Positions 25,316-33,563 of a stretch of DNA of 64,000 nt are shown in pieces (within the stretch, counting starts at the first letter, position 1; every line of letters begins with the position of its first letter). The translations under genes were made by a program, and so were the position numbers. The stretch spans positions 130,771 to 194,770 of the forward strand of contig NZ_JBHSEF010000021.1 in NCBI RefSeq assembly GCF_042649045.1. The letters run 5' to 3'. This stretch comes from Chryseomicrobium palamuruense. GTDB taxonomy: Bacteria > Bacillota > Bacilli > Bacillales_A > Planococcaceae. A model generated the notes under the pieces. The model saw only the letters and a list, made by a program, of their open reading frames with translations, did not search any database and was not told the DNA's origin.

Positions 25316-26382
25316 TTTAAAAGCACCAATTCGCCACTGAACCCTGGACCCAGGGCGGTTAATAATCCAATATCTCCAACACTCTTCTTCTGCTTCATAA
25401 ATTCTTCTAACACATATAAAACCGTTGGGGAGGACATATTGCCGTTGTGCTTTAATACTTCTCTCGATATATCCGTTTGAGTAGAATCGAATCCCAATGC
25501 TTTTTCATACGCAGCTAAAACTTTTTTTCCACCTGGGTGTGCAATAAAATGATCAATTTGTTCTGCTGAGAATTGATACTCGTTTAAAAATTCAGTTACA
25601 AAAGGTTCTAACCATTTTTCAATAATGGAAGGGATACTTTTCGAGAAGACCACATGCAGACCATCATTTTTCATATTCCAACCCATTACATCTTCTGAAT
25701 TATCCATTATTTTAGAAGCTGTAGCGACAAAACTTGGACGAGGTTCACTTGAAGAGACTTCCACTTCATCTCCACAAACTAAGGCACATGCAACTCCGTC
25801 AGCAAATAAAGAAGCCCCTATCAAATTGCTTTTCGTGTAGTCATTTGGCTGAAAGGTGAGGCTACAGAGCTCAACACACAAAACAAGTACCTTCGCTTTT
25901 GGATACGCAAGGCAAAATTCAAATGCACGACTCAAGCCGGATGCACCACCAGCACATCCTAAACCCCAAATCGGAATTCGTTTGACGTAATCCGAAAATG
26001 GCAATTGGTTTGTAATACGTGCATCAATACTAGGCGTTGAAAAACCAGAACTGGAAATGAAAAAAATTCCGTCAATCTCTGAAGGATGTATAGGCTTTTT
26101 TAAGAAATTGGAATTGTTCAAGCAAGCATCAACCGCGAGCGTACCATAAGAAGTAGCTAACTCGATATATAGACGATTCCTTTCTTCTAAATCATGTGGA
26201 TGTTCGAACCACTCCATCGGTACACAAAACTGTCTCGATTCTATTTCACCATTTTCAAATACTTTTAACATCCGGTCTAAGTCGGTGTAGTGATCGGTAA
26301 ATAAATTCTTCAACAATAAAGCTGCATCTTTTTGAGAGTATGAATACGGCGGTTTATATGAGCTGATTGAATGGATGTGTGG
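25306..26382 (-). CDS. bcsA: Type III polyketide synthase (alkylpyrone synthase BcsA/BpsA)
   Basis: Chalcone-synthase-like enzymes condense fatty acyl-CoA with malonyl-CoA, giving long-chain alkylpyrones. The 358 residues carry the thiolase-fold triad: Cys in GLGCAGGASG, His in HFIAHPGGKKVL and Asn in KHNGNMSSPT. The ATG at 26382 follows AAGGAGAATCTGT; the frame continues upstream, but with no better site. Product class is inferred from the ypbQ neighbour. Confidence 0.92.
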   Translation of the reverse strand, partial: PHIHSISSYKPPYSYSQKDAALLLKNLFTDHYTDLDRMLKVFENGEIESRQFCVPMEWFEHPHDLEERNRLYIELATSYGTLAVDACLNNSNFLKKPIHPSEIDGIFFISSSGFSTPSIDARITNQLPFSDYVKRIPIWGLGCAGGASGLSRAFEFCLAYPKAKVLVLCVELCSLTFQPNDYTKSNLIGASLFADGVACALVCGDEVEVSSSEPRPSFVATASKIMDNSEDVMGWNMKNDGLHVVFSKSIPSIIEKWLEPFVTEFLNEYQFSAEQIDHFIAHPGGKKVLAAYEKALGFDSTQTDISREVLKHNGNMSSPTVLYVLEEFMKQKKSVGDIGLLTALGPGFSGELVLLKWT

Positions 26383-26635
26383 CATACAGATTCTCCTTGT
26401 ATGGTTCAATAATAGTCTCAGCTTCTCCATAACAAAGAAAGTATATTCAAAAAATGGATGTTCAATAGGTAGAATCTTGTATTCTTTTACGGACACATAG
26501 TTGGGAACTGCCGTAAACCATTAGTGGATGCATTGCATGTATCGTTGTACGATTGACAGTCATCCTATAAAGTATAATTATTGAAAATAAAGCCATCATG
26601 CTAATGACACGTCATTAACATGGAGGTTCTTAATT

Positions 26636-27172
26636 TTGAAGAAGTGGATGTTGATAGGGTTTATTTTGCTTATGACAGGGTGCAGTAAACAAGATATGAT
26701 GATTCCAGTAAGTGGAGAGATTCAGCATAAGCTTGCTACATCAATTGTGAATTCGGAAGGAAAAGGAATTGGAACAGCAGAACTGACAGAAACAAAGAAG
26801 GGTGTTAAAATCCGGTTAATTTTAAGTGGTTTAGAGCCAGGTGAAAAAGCAGTTCACTTTCATGAAATTGGGAAGTGTGAGGCACCGAAGTTTACAACAG
26901 CTGGAGCTCATTTCAACCCTTCGGATAAAGAACACGGCTTTGATAATCCAAAAGGGTTTCATGCTGGTGACCTGCCTAATTTAGTTATCTTGAAAAACGG
27001 CACGGTAGATGTTGAAATAGTAACTTCCAATGTGACGCTTGAAAAAGGGCAGAAGAATTCATTACTTGATGCGGATGGTAGTGCACTTGTTATCCATGCA
27101 GGACCCGACGATTATGTAACAGACCCTTCAGGGAATTCTGGAGATCGCATAGCTTGTGGGATTATAGAATGA
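26636..27172 (+). CDS. sodC: Lipoprotein Cu/Zn superoxide dismutase family protein (YojM/SodC)
   Basis: The TTG start at 26636 follows GGAGGTTCTTAAT. A lipobox (LLMTGC) anchors the protein outside the cell. The mature part has metal-site histidines in VHFHEIGKC and AGAHFNP, EHGFDNPKGFHAGDLPN and VIHAG, and the closing Cys region (GDRIACGII) with the arginine. Unlike B. subtilis YojM, which is said to have lost Cu ligands, the expected ligands seem present, so it may be an active enzyme that protects the surface from superoxide. Confidence 0.88.
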   Translation: MKKWMLIGFILLMTGCSKQDMMIPVSGEIQHKLATSIVNSEGKGIGTAELTETKKGVKIRLILSGLEPGEKAVHFHEIGKCEAPKFTTAGAHFNPSDKEHGFDNPKGFHAGDLPNLVILKNGTVDVEIVTSNVTLEKGQKNSLLDADGSALVIHAGPDDYVTDPSGNSGDRIACGIIE

Positions 27173-27194
27173 GTAATACCCAAACACGCCAAGC

Positions 27195-27375
27195 GGAACG
27201 CAGTCACCAATTAGGGTTTCGGTCTTAACGGCCTTTGTTTCGGTGCTAATCGACTTAGTTTCGGCACTAAATCGATTTGTCATGACAAACTGATTTTAGG
27301 GAAACGAAACACCCACCATCCCCTAAAAAACTCAGCTGTCCAAGCCCTTGCTAGTAAGCCCTTCCCCACTTCAAG
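27195..27375 (+). repeat. Composite intergenic element, copy 3 (21-bp array and tail)
   Basis: TTTCGG starts units at 27217, 27238 and 27259, with a fourth unit at 27280, exactly 21 bp apart. Then GAAACGAAACACCC and the tail CAAGCCCTTGCTAGTAAG...CTTCCCCACTTC (27341-27375) follow. No clear G-rich stretch precedes it. GAAACGAAACACCC recurs in the copy at 52.8 kb. Confidence 0.82.
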
Positions 27376-27394
27376 CTTTTGTCCTACCCGCTGG

Positions 27395-27487
27395 CTTACT
27401 CGGCGACCCAGGGTCCGACCCTGGGTTCGTCCCACCCACCGACCTACTCGGCGACCCAGGGTTCGACCCTGGGTTCGTCCCTCGGTC
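27395..27487 (+). repeat. Two 48-bp GC-rich repeat units, each with a palindrome
   Basis: Two units begin at CGGCGACCCAGGG 27401 and 27449, exactly 48 bp apart. Each contains ACCCAGGGT-3 nt-ACCCTGGGT, a strong hairpin. The parts CCACCCACCG, CTACTCGGC and ACCCAGGGT are shared with the reverse complement of the 48-bp array at 47864-48235. Confidence 0.8.
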
Positions 27488-27498
27488 CAAATATGGCC

Positions 27499-27984
27499 TT
27501 ATCCACTCGTCTTCAACTCCCAACGTGATTGCTTCACAAGCTTTTCACCTAATTGATAGAGACCCCAACCCATTAAGGCACTCGGAATGTTTAAAATGAA
27601 ATCATCGACATCGAAACTGCCGCGCATGGTTAAAAGTTGCACGGACTCAATCACAAAGAGGATTGCGATAAACGTTAGAAGAAACGGCATAAGCGGACGT
27701 AAGCGCCGGAATAAAAGCGGCAGGAAAAAGCCAAATGGTGTGAATGCAATCAAGTTCCCACCTAAGTTCCGGACGATGATCGATAGATTGAGTGTTTCAT
27801 TCTGGTAGGCGGTTATGTATTCACGGATGGTCGCAAGGGGCACAAAATTTGATGCATACCGAATCTTTTCAGCAAACGAGTAATCCGTGAAGGAACCAAA
27901 GCGTCCAGACACATAGAGCAATGTCAGCAGCACAACCAAGTATCCTGCGAAACTCATCCAAGCAAAAACCCGGACCCACTTCAC
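27499..27984 (-). CDS. VanZ-family membrane protein
   Basis: 161 residues, four or five membrane segments and the VanZ signature GSFDVDDFILNIPSALMG. Its ATG overlaps the dsdA stop (ATGA), so the two are cotranslated, although no functional link with serine metabolism is known. The family role is unclear outside the glycopeptide-resistance prototype. Confidence 0.85.
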   Translation of the reverse strand: MKWVRVFAWMSFAGYLVVLLTLLYVSGRFGSFTDYSFAEKIRYASNFVPLATIREYITAYQNETLNLSIIVRNLGGNLIAFTPFGFFLPLLFRRLRPLMPFLLTFIAILFVIESVQLLTMRGSFDVDDFILNIPSALMGWGLYQLGEKLVKQSRWELKTSG

Positions 27985-29288
27985 GGCCTTGCCTCACGAG
28001 CCTTCGCAAGATACTCGCTTCTCATCTCCGCTGGCACCATGCCACCACCTGTTGCCCAGATCAAGTGCGTAGCACTCTTTGCATTCTCAAGTTGTCCGGC
28101 CCGAGCAAGATGAACCGGCCCAAATAAGCCAGCTAAGGCGGACGGTTCCAAAAAGACCCCTTCCATTTCATGAAACTTGCCAAGCAAAGCAAAGAGCGTC
28201 TCATCTGACACAGTATATGCCCCAGCAAGCATCGGCTTCATCACGTTTCCTACGAATCCTGAAGCACGTCCGACAGCAAGTCCATCCGCTTCCGTTTTGT
28301 TATCAAGACCAATGTCTTCTACAGAAATTGCGTCGTGTATATCCGTAACAAGTCCAAGCAACATACAAGGAGAATGCGTCGGTTCCGCGAAGAAACAATG
28401 CACGTCATCGCCAAACGCATGCTTGAGCCCAAACGCGACACCACCTGGTCCTCCACCCACTCCGCATGGGAGATATACATAGAGGGGATGTTCCGCATCG
28501 ACAGGTAATCCTTTTTGTTCCAACTGCTGTTTCAATCGAAGCCCTGCCACGGCATAGCCAAGGAATAAATCTGTCGAATTTTCATCGTCGATAAAGTGGC
28601 AGAAAGGGTCCGCTGCCGCCTGTTCCCGCCCACGTTCCACAGCAAGACTGTAGTCGCTCTCGTACTCGATGACTTCCACACCCTTCTCACGCAGCAATTC
28701 TTTCTTCCATGCTTTCGCATCCGCTGACATATGGACTGTCACATGGAAGCCGAGCTTTGCACTCATAATGCCGATGCTCAGTCCTAGATTGCCTGTTGAT
28801 CCAACAGCAATGGAGTACTTTGAGAAAAATTTACGAAACTCTTCGCTTAGAAGTTTCGCGTAATCGTCCTGGACATGTAAGCGACCCGCTTCAATTGCCA
28901 AGGTTTCAGCATGCTTTAAGACTTCGTAAATACCGCCCCGCGCTTTAATGGATCCGGAGATCGGCAAATGGCTATCGTACTTCATGAAAAACCGGCCCGG
29001 AAGTGCCACAGTATACGCCGCTTCAAGTTCCCGCTGCATGCGCGGAATCGGGTCCAATACAGATTCAATGATGCCTTTGGATTTCTCAGTTTCCGGGAAA
29101 GCGAGCTGAAGGTACGGCGCAAATCGCTGGAGGCGTGCTTCCGCATCTAAAACGTCTGCGTAGGTAAGAGGAGCTTTTTCGAGTGCCGCTTTCGTCGGTT
29201 CCAAATGGGGATTGGTCCAGAGCGTCTCGGTATGCGCCTGTAGCTGTTCAATGATGGGGAATTGTTTGATTAGATCAGCAGTATTCAT
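27981..29288 (-). CDS. dsdA: D-serine ammonia-lyase (D-serine dehydratase)
   Basis: Converts D-serine to pyruvate and ammonia with PLP. The 435 residues fit DsdA (about 440). The PLP lysine lies in SGSIKARGG, the phosphate-binding loop in GSTGNLGLS, and CGVGGGPGG is a further family motif. D-serine detoxification or use as carbon source is the expected role. ATG after AAAGGAGCTACAAATAAG. Confidence 0.93.
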   Translation of the reverse strand: MNTADLIKQFPIIEQLQAHTETLWTNPHLEPTKAALEKAPLTYADVLDAEARLQRFAPYLQLAFPETEKSKGIIESVLDPIPRMQRELEAAYTVALPGRFFMKYDSHLPISGSIKARGGIYEVLKHAETLAIEAGRLHVQDDYAKLLSEEFRKFFSKYSIAVGSTGNLGLSIGIMSAKLGFHVTVHMSADAKAWKKELLREKGVEVIEYESDYSLAVERGREQAAADPFCHFIDDENSTDLFLGYAVAGLRLKQQLEQKGLPVDAEHPLYVYLPCGVGGGPGGVAFGLKHAFGDDVHCFFAEPTHSPCMLLGLVTDIHDAISVEDIGLDNKTEADGLAVGRASGFVGNVMKPMLAGAYTVSDETLFALLGKFHEMEGVFLEPSALAGLFGPVHLARAGQLENAKSATHLIWATGGGMVPAEMRSEYLAKAREARP

Positions 29289-29311
29289 CTTATTTGTAGC
29301 TCCTTTGTGGT

Positions 29312-29710
29312 TTAGATAGTGGCATCCATTCCCTCAAAAATACTGGTGACCATCAACACAAAGATGATGACCGTACCTATTGAACTGAGGAGAGTAGCTT
29401 TGTACAGATACCGATTTTCGGCGTGCTTCCATTGCATAAACGCTTTTAGCAACTCCGTGGTTCCTGAGCTAATAGCAGGTAATGCAAGTGCGACATAAGA
29501 AACTGTACCAGTTGACATTAGGAAGGAGACAGTCATGGTGGCAAGAAATGAAATCGCTATCAGTGTATGGAAGAGGATACGATGCATCTTGGAGTAATAG
29601 ATGCGTTCCTTTTCTTTTGGAAGATCCCACCGCTTACTTAACGTAAATTCCAAAAGCCAAATGGCAAAAAAACCAAGAGATACCGTGAACACAATTTTTT
29701 CAAGTGGCAT
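29312..29710 (-). CDS. DUF4181-like membrane protein (first copy)
   Basis: 132 residues with four hydrophobic segments. The N-terminal block ends in a basic stretch followed by YYSKMHRILF, resembling YYSQTHRRLNYS of the neighbour at 29763, so the two seem to be tandem paralogues. DUF4181 is my best family match. No function known. Confidence 0.65.
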   Translation of the reverse strand: MPLEKIVFTVSLGFFAIWLLEFTLSKRWDLPKEKERIYYSKMHRILFHTLIAISFLATMTVSFLMSTGTVSYVALALPAISSGTTELLKAFMQWKHAENRYLYKATLLSSIGTVIIFVLMVTSIFEGMDATI

Positions 29711-29762
29711 GGAAGTGCCTCCTTCTGAATTTGGTCACAGGATGGTGGGATTTGTCTACTCG

Positions 29763-30170
29763 CTACCCCTTCACGACACCCATTGAACTAGAGAAATAGA
29801 CTACTAGAATAATGAGCAGCATGACAGCTGGCGCACTAAAGTTCAGCCAAGAGATGATAATCCATTTCGGATTCTCGTTGTACTTCTTTTGCATGTAAAT
29901 CCGTAGCAACTCTTCGAATCCATTCATAAGGAAAGGGATGCTAACTAGTAGAATGCTTGGCTTACCTTGATTGATTTGATACAGCCCCACTGAAAGAAGG
30001 AGTAGAATAGCGATTCCTTTAATCGAGTAGTTTAACCGTCTATGAGTTTGTGAATAATAATCCATCGGCTTAATAACCAATTGCCATTTGCGTTTTAAAA
30101 TGTAGATAACGGTCAATAACATGACTAAATAAACCATCGTAGATAATAAAATGATAGTGAATGGTTCCAC
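29763..30170 (-). CDS. DUF4181-like membrane protein (second copy)
   Basis: 135 residues, four membrane segments, with YYSQTHRRLNYSIKG after the first and a short FLMNGFEELLRIYMQKKYNE loop that parallels ISSGTTELLKAFMQWKHAEN of the copy at 29312. The GTG at 30170 follows GAGGGGGAATAAA and touches the stop of the gene upstream, indicating an operon. Confidence 0.65.
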   Translation of the reverse strand: MEPFTIILLSTMVYLVMLLTVIYILKRKWQLVIKPMDYYSQTHRRLNYSIKGIAILLLLSVGLYQINQGKPSILLVSIPFLMNGFEELLRIYMQKKYNENPKWIIISWLNFSAPAVMLLIILVVYFSSSMGVVKG

Positions 30171-30171
30171 T

Positions 30172-30726
30172 TTATTCCCCCTCGTACGGCCGCTCCACAA
30201 ACTCCAAATCGTGTGCAAGTGCCGTGCGGTAAATTTTACTGCGCTTTTCAAATTCTAGTTGCGGACTGTCTTCAATATAGACGGCTTCCCCTGTTTTCGT
30301 AATGAACTGGTAGCGTCCACGTTCACTAGTACCGTACTCATAAATGACCTTTGTGAATTCGTTCATGTTGTAATGGCGTTTTTCTGTGTAGTCTTGAATC
30401 GTGATATGCTCTGGATGGATCGCTACGTAACTGAGTGTTGATAGGGCAAGCGTCGCAACGGAGGCGAGCGTTAACACACCGGTCATGGCATACGTCCATT
30501 TGTTTCGTTTTAAGGCGAGCATGACGAGAATCGTAAATAGAATTCCAAATGACCAGGTAATCAGCCCATGATTTTTAGACGGTGCGAGCACCACGATTTG
30601 TTCTGGATCGTAGAAAAGCGTCTGCGTGATGACGAGTGGCAAAAACAAAATGAAGAGTGGTGAAAGTAGTACAACGACAATAGCCCAGACCATGAAGATT
30701 GCGCGCGGTGATTTTTCGTGTAGCAT
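30172..30726 (-). CDS. Hypothetical membrane protein with C-terminal soluble domain
   Basis: 184 residues: three membrane segments in the first 110 residues, then a domain of about 70 residues (IHPEHITIQDYTEKRHYN...) that could be a PH-like or beta-rich module. No named family recognised. It is followed immediately by the DUF4181-like gene. Confidence 0.65.
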   Translation of the reverse strand: MLHEKSPRAIFMVWAIVVVLLSPLFILFLPLVITQTLFYDPEQIVVLAPSKNHGLITWSFGILFTILVMLALKRNKWTYAMTGVLTLASVATLALSTLSYVAIHPEHITIQDYTEKRHYNMNEFTKVIYEYGTSERGRYQFITKTGEAVYIEDSPQLEFEKRSKIYRTALAHDLEFVERPYEGE

Positions 30727-30763
30727 GTCAATTCCCTCTGTTTTCTTTTTATTTCTAATTTTT

Positions 30764-31075
30764 TCATGGGCTTCTTTGTTCAGATGAGACTTCCTCTATT
30801 TTGAGAAACGCATACGAACCCAATACGAAGCCAACAATCAAAATCGAGATTCCGAAAGCAAACCCAGAAAAGACAAACCATTCAAATGGAGAATACATAA
30901 AGGTCTCTAAAGCTAAAAAGCTTATGATTGATGCAAATCCCCCAAAGAGAACAAGCAGCATGGAAAAAGCAATCGTCTCCATTCGTTCATAACGATCTGA
31001 TGCCAATTGAACAAGACCTACTATACCTATTAATAAAATCACAAATGTGGTAATAGAGAAAAGCGCTATGTTCAT
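30764..31075 (-). CDS. Small polytopic membrane protein
   Basis: 103 residues with three membrane segments. It starts only 75 bases from the divergent VOC gene and is probably the first gene of the minus-strand membrane-protein series. Unrecognised. Confidence 0.6.
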   Translation of the reverse strand: MNIALFSITTFVILLIGIVGLVQLASDRYERMETIAFSMLLVLFGGFASIISFLALETFMYSPFEWFVFSGFAFGISILIVGFVLGSYAFLKIEEVSSEQRSP

Positions 31076-31150
31076 ATGTATACATCCTTTCTATTTCTTT
31101 TTCTTGTACTTTCCGGCATACTGAACCTAACGACAAAGGGGGAATTGAAC

Positions 31151-31513
31151 ATGATTCAAGGTCTGCATCATGCACAAATCACGATTCCGAAAGGAACAGA
31201 AATTGAAGGAAAAGCGTTTTACTGCGACGTGTTGAACTTAGAGGAAATCCAGAAGCCGGAATCCTTACAAGGACGAGGTGGGTTCTGGCTGAAAGTTGGT
31301 ATGCAAGAAGTCCATGTTGGGACAGAAGAAGGGTTCGACCGATCAACCACTAAAGCACACCTTGCCTATCTCGTCAGCAACTTAGATGTCTGGAAACGCA
31401 CACTAGAATCAGAAGGTATCGAGATTCTTTCTGGCATTCCGATTCCGGGGTACGACCGGTTTGAGTTCCGTGACCCGTTCGGAAACCGGGTGGAGATGAT
31501 TCAGAAATTATAA
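31151..31513 (+). CDS. VOC (glyoxalase/dioxygenase fold) family protein
   Basis: 120 residues with one VOC module pair: GLHHAQITIPKG at the start, HLAYLVSNLDVW and YDRFEFRDPFGNRVEMI at the end. His and Glu residues at these places are metal ligands in many members. The ATG at 31151 follows AAAGGGGGAATTGAAC. Reaction unknown; roles range from isomerase to thiol transferase. Confidence 0.8.
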   Translation: MIQGLHHAQITIPKGTEIEGKAFYCDVLNLEEIQKPESLQGRGGFWLKVGMQEVHVGTEEGFDRSTTKAHLAYLVSNLDVWKRTLESEGIEILSGIPIPGYDRFEFRDPFGNRVEMIQKL

Positions 31514-31817
31514 GAACAGGGCTCTTCTGTTTTGGCGGAAGGGCTTTTGTTATACTTCCCCTTTCCTACTATACGATTCGTATTGCCAATAGTTTCATTA
31601 TTCTCACTTCATTATACCTGATATAGAAGTATTTACCATGTAATTCCCAAGAAAAACTTGCTCTTGAAAAGTAAGTTAAGTGTACAGTCTTTTAATTTGA
31701 ATTCATTCATTGTTTCTTAAAATTTGGAAGAAGTCGACAAAAAGTTTGGTAAAATGGAAGAAATTGTGGAACTATTGTTTCCTTGAATCGTTAGAAGTTG
31801 TAGGAGGACGTGATCGG
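31514..31817 (+). other. Intergenic stretch with little visible structure
   Basis: About 300 A+T-rich bases. A weak hairpin (GGGCTCTTCTG...GGAAGGGC) near 31518-31548 could end the VOC transcript. No repeat element or gene with a ribosome-binding site is seen. Confidence 0.4.
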
Positions 31818-32258
31818 ATGAAAGTTAAATTACTCACTGCGGTGTTCGCTATAATTGTTTTCGCACTTTTGTATTCTTGGAATCTATATGTTCCTAAAGC
31901 TGAGCGTGATGTAGGTACGTATTACTTTGGATTTTGGGAAGTGGTTTTTTTTGTGATTATCTATGCAGGCCCTATCTATTTGATTGCTGGCATTCCCCTT
32001 TCATATGGCGGGGATAAGCTACTACAGAGATTTAATCATTCTGCTGCTTGGGTGTGATGGTTACTTGGGATTTTAGTGTACTCCTGTCTCGGAGGCCTCG
32101 CTGCGCTCATTACCATCCCGATTTTGTTAACAGTTCCCACTTATTCAGAAATGATTGGTTTCGCTGTCATGGGGAGTATAGCTGCGACCGTGTTCTACCT
32201 CATTCAACTTTTGCTCCAACGAAAGCGAGGACTTCAACATGAAGCGATTGTTGAGTAG
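31818..32258 (+). pseudogene. Membrane protein interrupted by in-frame TGA
   Basis: The ATG at 31818 follows TAGGAGGAC. The frame runs to 32055-32057 (TGA) and continues without a shift to 32258, giving a complete four-segment protein if TGA were sense. The codon could have been CGA or TGG. The layout (VVFFVIIYAGPIYLIAGIP, then more helices) resembles the intact 128-residue product at 38271. The lipoprotein gene starts inside its end (32239). Confidence 0.7.
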
Positions 32259-32685
32259 TATGACACTGGTGATGCTGATGATAGGATGTACTTCTGGTGA
32301 AGAAGGCACTGTCATCACAGTCGACCCTTCTACTGTTGAACCGCTTGAGGAACTTCCAGAAGATATTGTCGATACACATGGCGAAATCACAAATCTCGAA
32401 CAGCTCGAGGAATTTATACAAAAGGTGGAGGTTTTTGAGCCGGATAGCGTTCGTATCATTTCATATACCACCGAAGGCGATCCGATTGTCAAAGAAGTGG
32501 AGTTTACAGGTGAACTATTTGAGATAACTTATGATACCCGTCGTGACGGCTTTGGCTCCCAAGTCATTCGCAACTATACATGTACGGCTATCGACCGCGA
32601 AGAAACGCAGAGTAGCGTTACTTTTAAATTTACTGGTTGTGAAGGTGAGCAAGATTCGATTGTGTTGCTGGATTTGCCAAACTAA
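32239..32685 (+). CDS. DUF4362-like lipoprotein
   Basis: 148 residues, lipoprotein signal with lipobox LMIGC (Cys17). The mature part begins acidic and continues DTHGEITNLEQLEEFIQ and RIISYTTEGDPIVKEVEF, the pattern of DUF4362 lipoproteins of Bacillus. Its start overlaps the tail of the interrupted membrane gene by 20 bases. Function unknown. Confidence 0.78.
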   Translation: MKRLLSSMTLVMLMIGCTSGEEGTVITVDPSTVEPLEELPEDIVDTHGEITNLEQLEEFIQKVEVFEPDSVRIISYTTEGDPIVKEVEFTGELFEITYDTRRDGFGSQVIRNYTCTAIDREETQSSVTFKFTGCEGEQDSIVLLDLPN

Positions 32686-32710
32686 TGTATCCATGAAAGG
32701 ATGAGGAATC

Positions 32711-33088
32711 ATGAAATTTAAATTGATTATTGGTGCCATCCTTTTAATAGGTTTGGTTATAACTACACGTTATATATCCTCAATCGTGGTTACAGAGGGT
32801 TACGTAGCATCTACAGATGACAAACGTATTCGAGCCATTTAACTTTTCGAACTTGGTCTCAGCAGTTCTCAAGTGTCAGCATTGTCAGATGCTGAATTAG
32901 ATGCACTCCTAGATGAAAGAGTAGAAGAATTTGCAGGAGATTTTTATGATGTCCCCTTTTTAAATCGTCAATTCGGCTCTACATACAATAAGGGTGACAA
33001 AGTAAAAGTGTATTGGGATGGGCGTATGAAACTAAGTATGCCGGGTCAGGTCCCTGGGACTGTTTTTATACAAAAGATGAAGGAATAA
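32711..33088 (+). pseudogene. DUF3221-like protein interrupted by in-frame TAA
   Basis: The ATG at 32711 (preceded by GGATGAGGAATC) starts a membrane anchor and GYVASTDDKRIRAI, then TAA at about 32840-32842; the same frame continues LFELGLSSSQVS to 33088 with GDKVKVYWDGRM and PGQVPGTVF, a DUF3221-like ending. A single substitution (for example GAA to TAA) explains it. Together with 31818 it marks a decaying or mis-sequenced locus. Confidence 0.7.
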
Positions 33089-33128
33089 TGAGTGTCTATA
33101 CCTTGTTAAAAGTACTATTTAAATAAAC

Positions 33129-33168
33129 AGACCTATTCTCATAAAAATCTGAGAATAGGTCTATTTTT
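33129..33168 (+). terminator. Terminator, usable in both directions
   Basis: AGACCTATTCTCA and TGAGAATAGGTCT form a perfect 13-bp stem followed by ATTTTT. Confidence 0.88.
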
Positions 33169-33200
33169 ATTCACCCACTATTAGAATTTACTTTACTTAA

Positions 33201-33437
33201 TCAAGAAAAATACGCCGTCCATTCCACAAACGCAATGACATAACCGAGAATGGCTAAAACTATGTACAACCACATAAACCCTTTACGATCATTCTTTTTC
33301 GAATCGAGCGCTGAAATTGTAAACAGTATGGCTAACAGCGGTGATGTCAGCAAATTAAAAAGTACGTAATCCGTCGTCCACGATAAGATAATACTTGTTA
33401 GTGCCAAGACGCCAATTACCGTCCCTAATTTATTCAT
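33201..33437 (-). CDS. Small polytopic membrane protein (78 residues)
   Basis: Three membrane segments; the ATG at 33437 follows AAAGGGTGAAACAA. The product is unrecognised. It is divergent from the formamidase gene, with about 125 bases between the starts. Confidence 0.6.
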   Translation of the reverse strand: MNKLGTVIGVLALTSIILSWTTDYVLFNLLTSPLLAILFTISALDSKKNDRKGFMWLYIVLAILGYVIAFVEWTAYFS

Positions 33438-33563
33438 TTGTTTCACCCTTTTTATCTTGATAGTCATTCTACGTTCCACGGGACGAAAAGTTTCAATTAC
33501 ATGACTTCACCTCGAATTCGAGCTATACTAAAATTGAATTTTCAGATAAGGGGTGGAAGAGAA

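Noticed and set aside
33438..33563. Extended N-terminus of the formamidase
   Set aside because: No ribosome-binding site at 33438, while AGGGGTGG precedes the ATG at 33564, which matches the family start.
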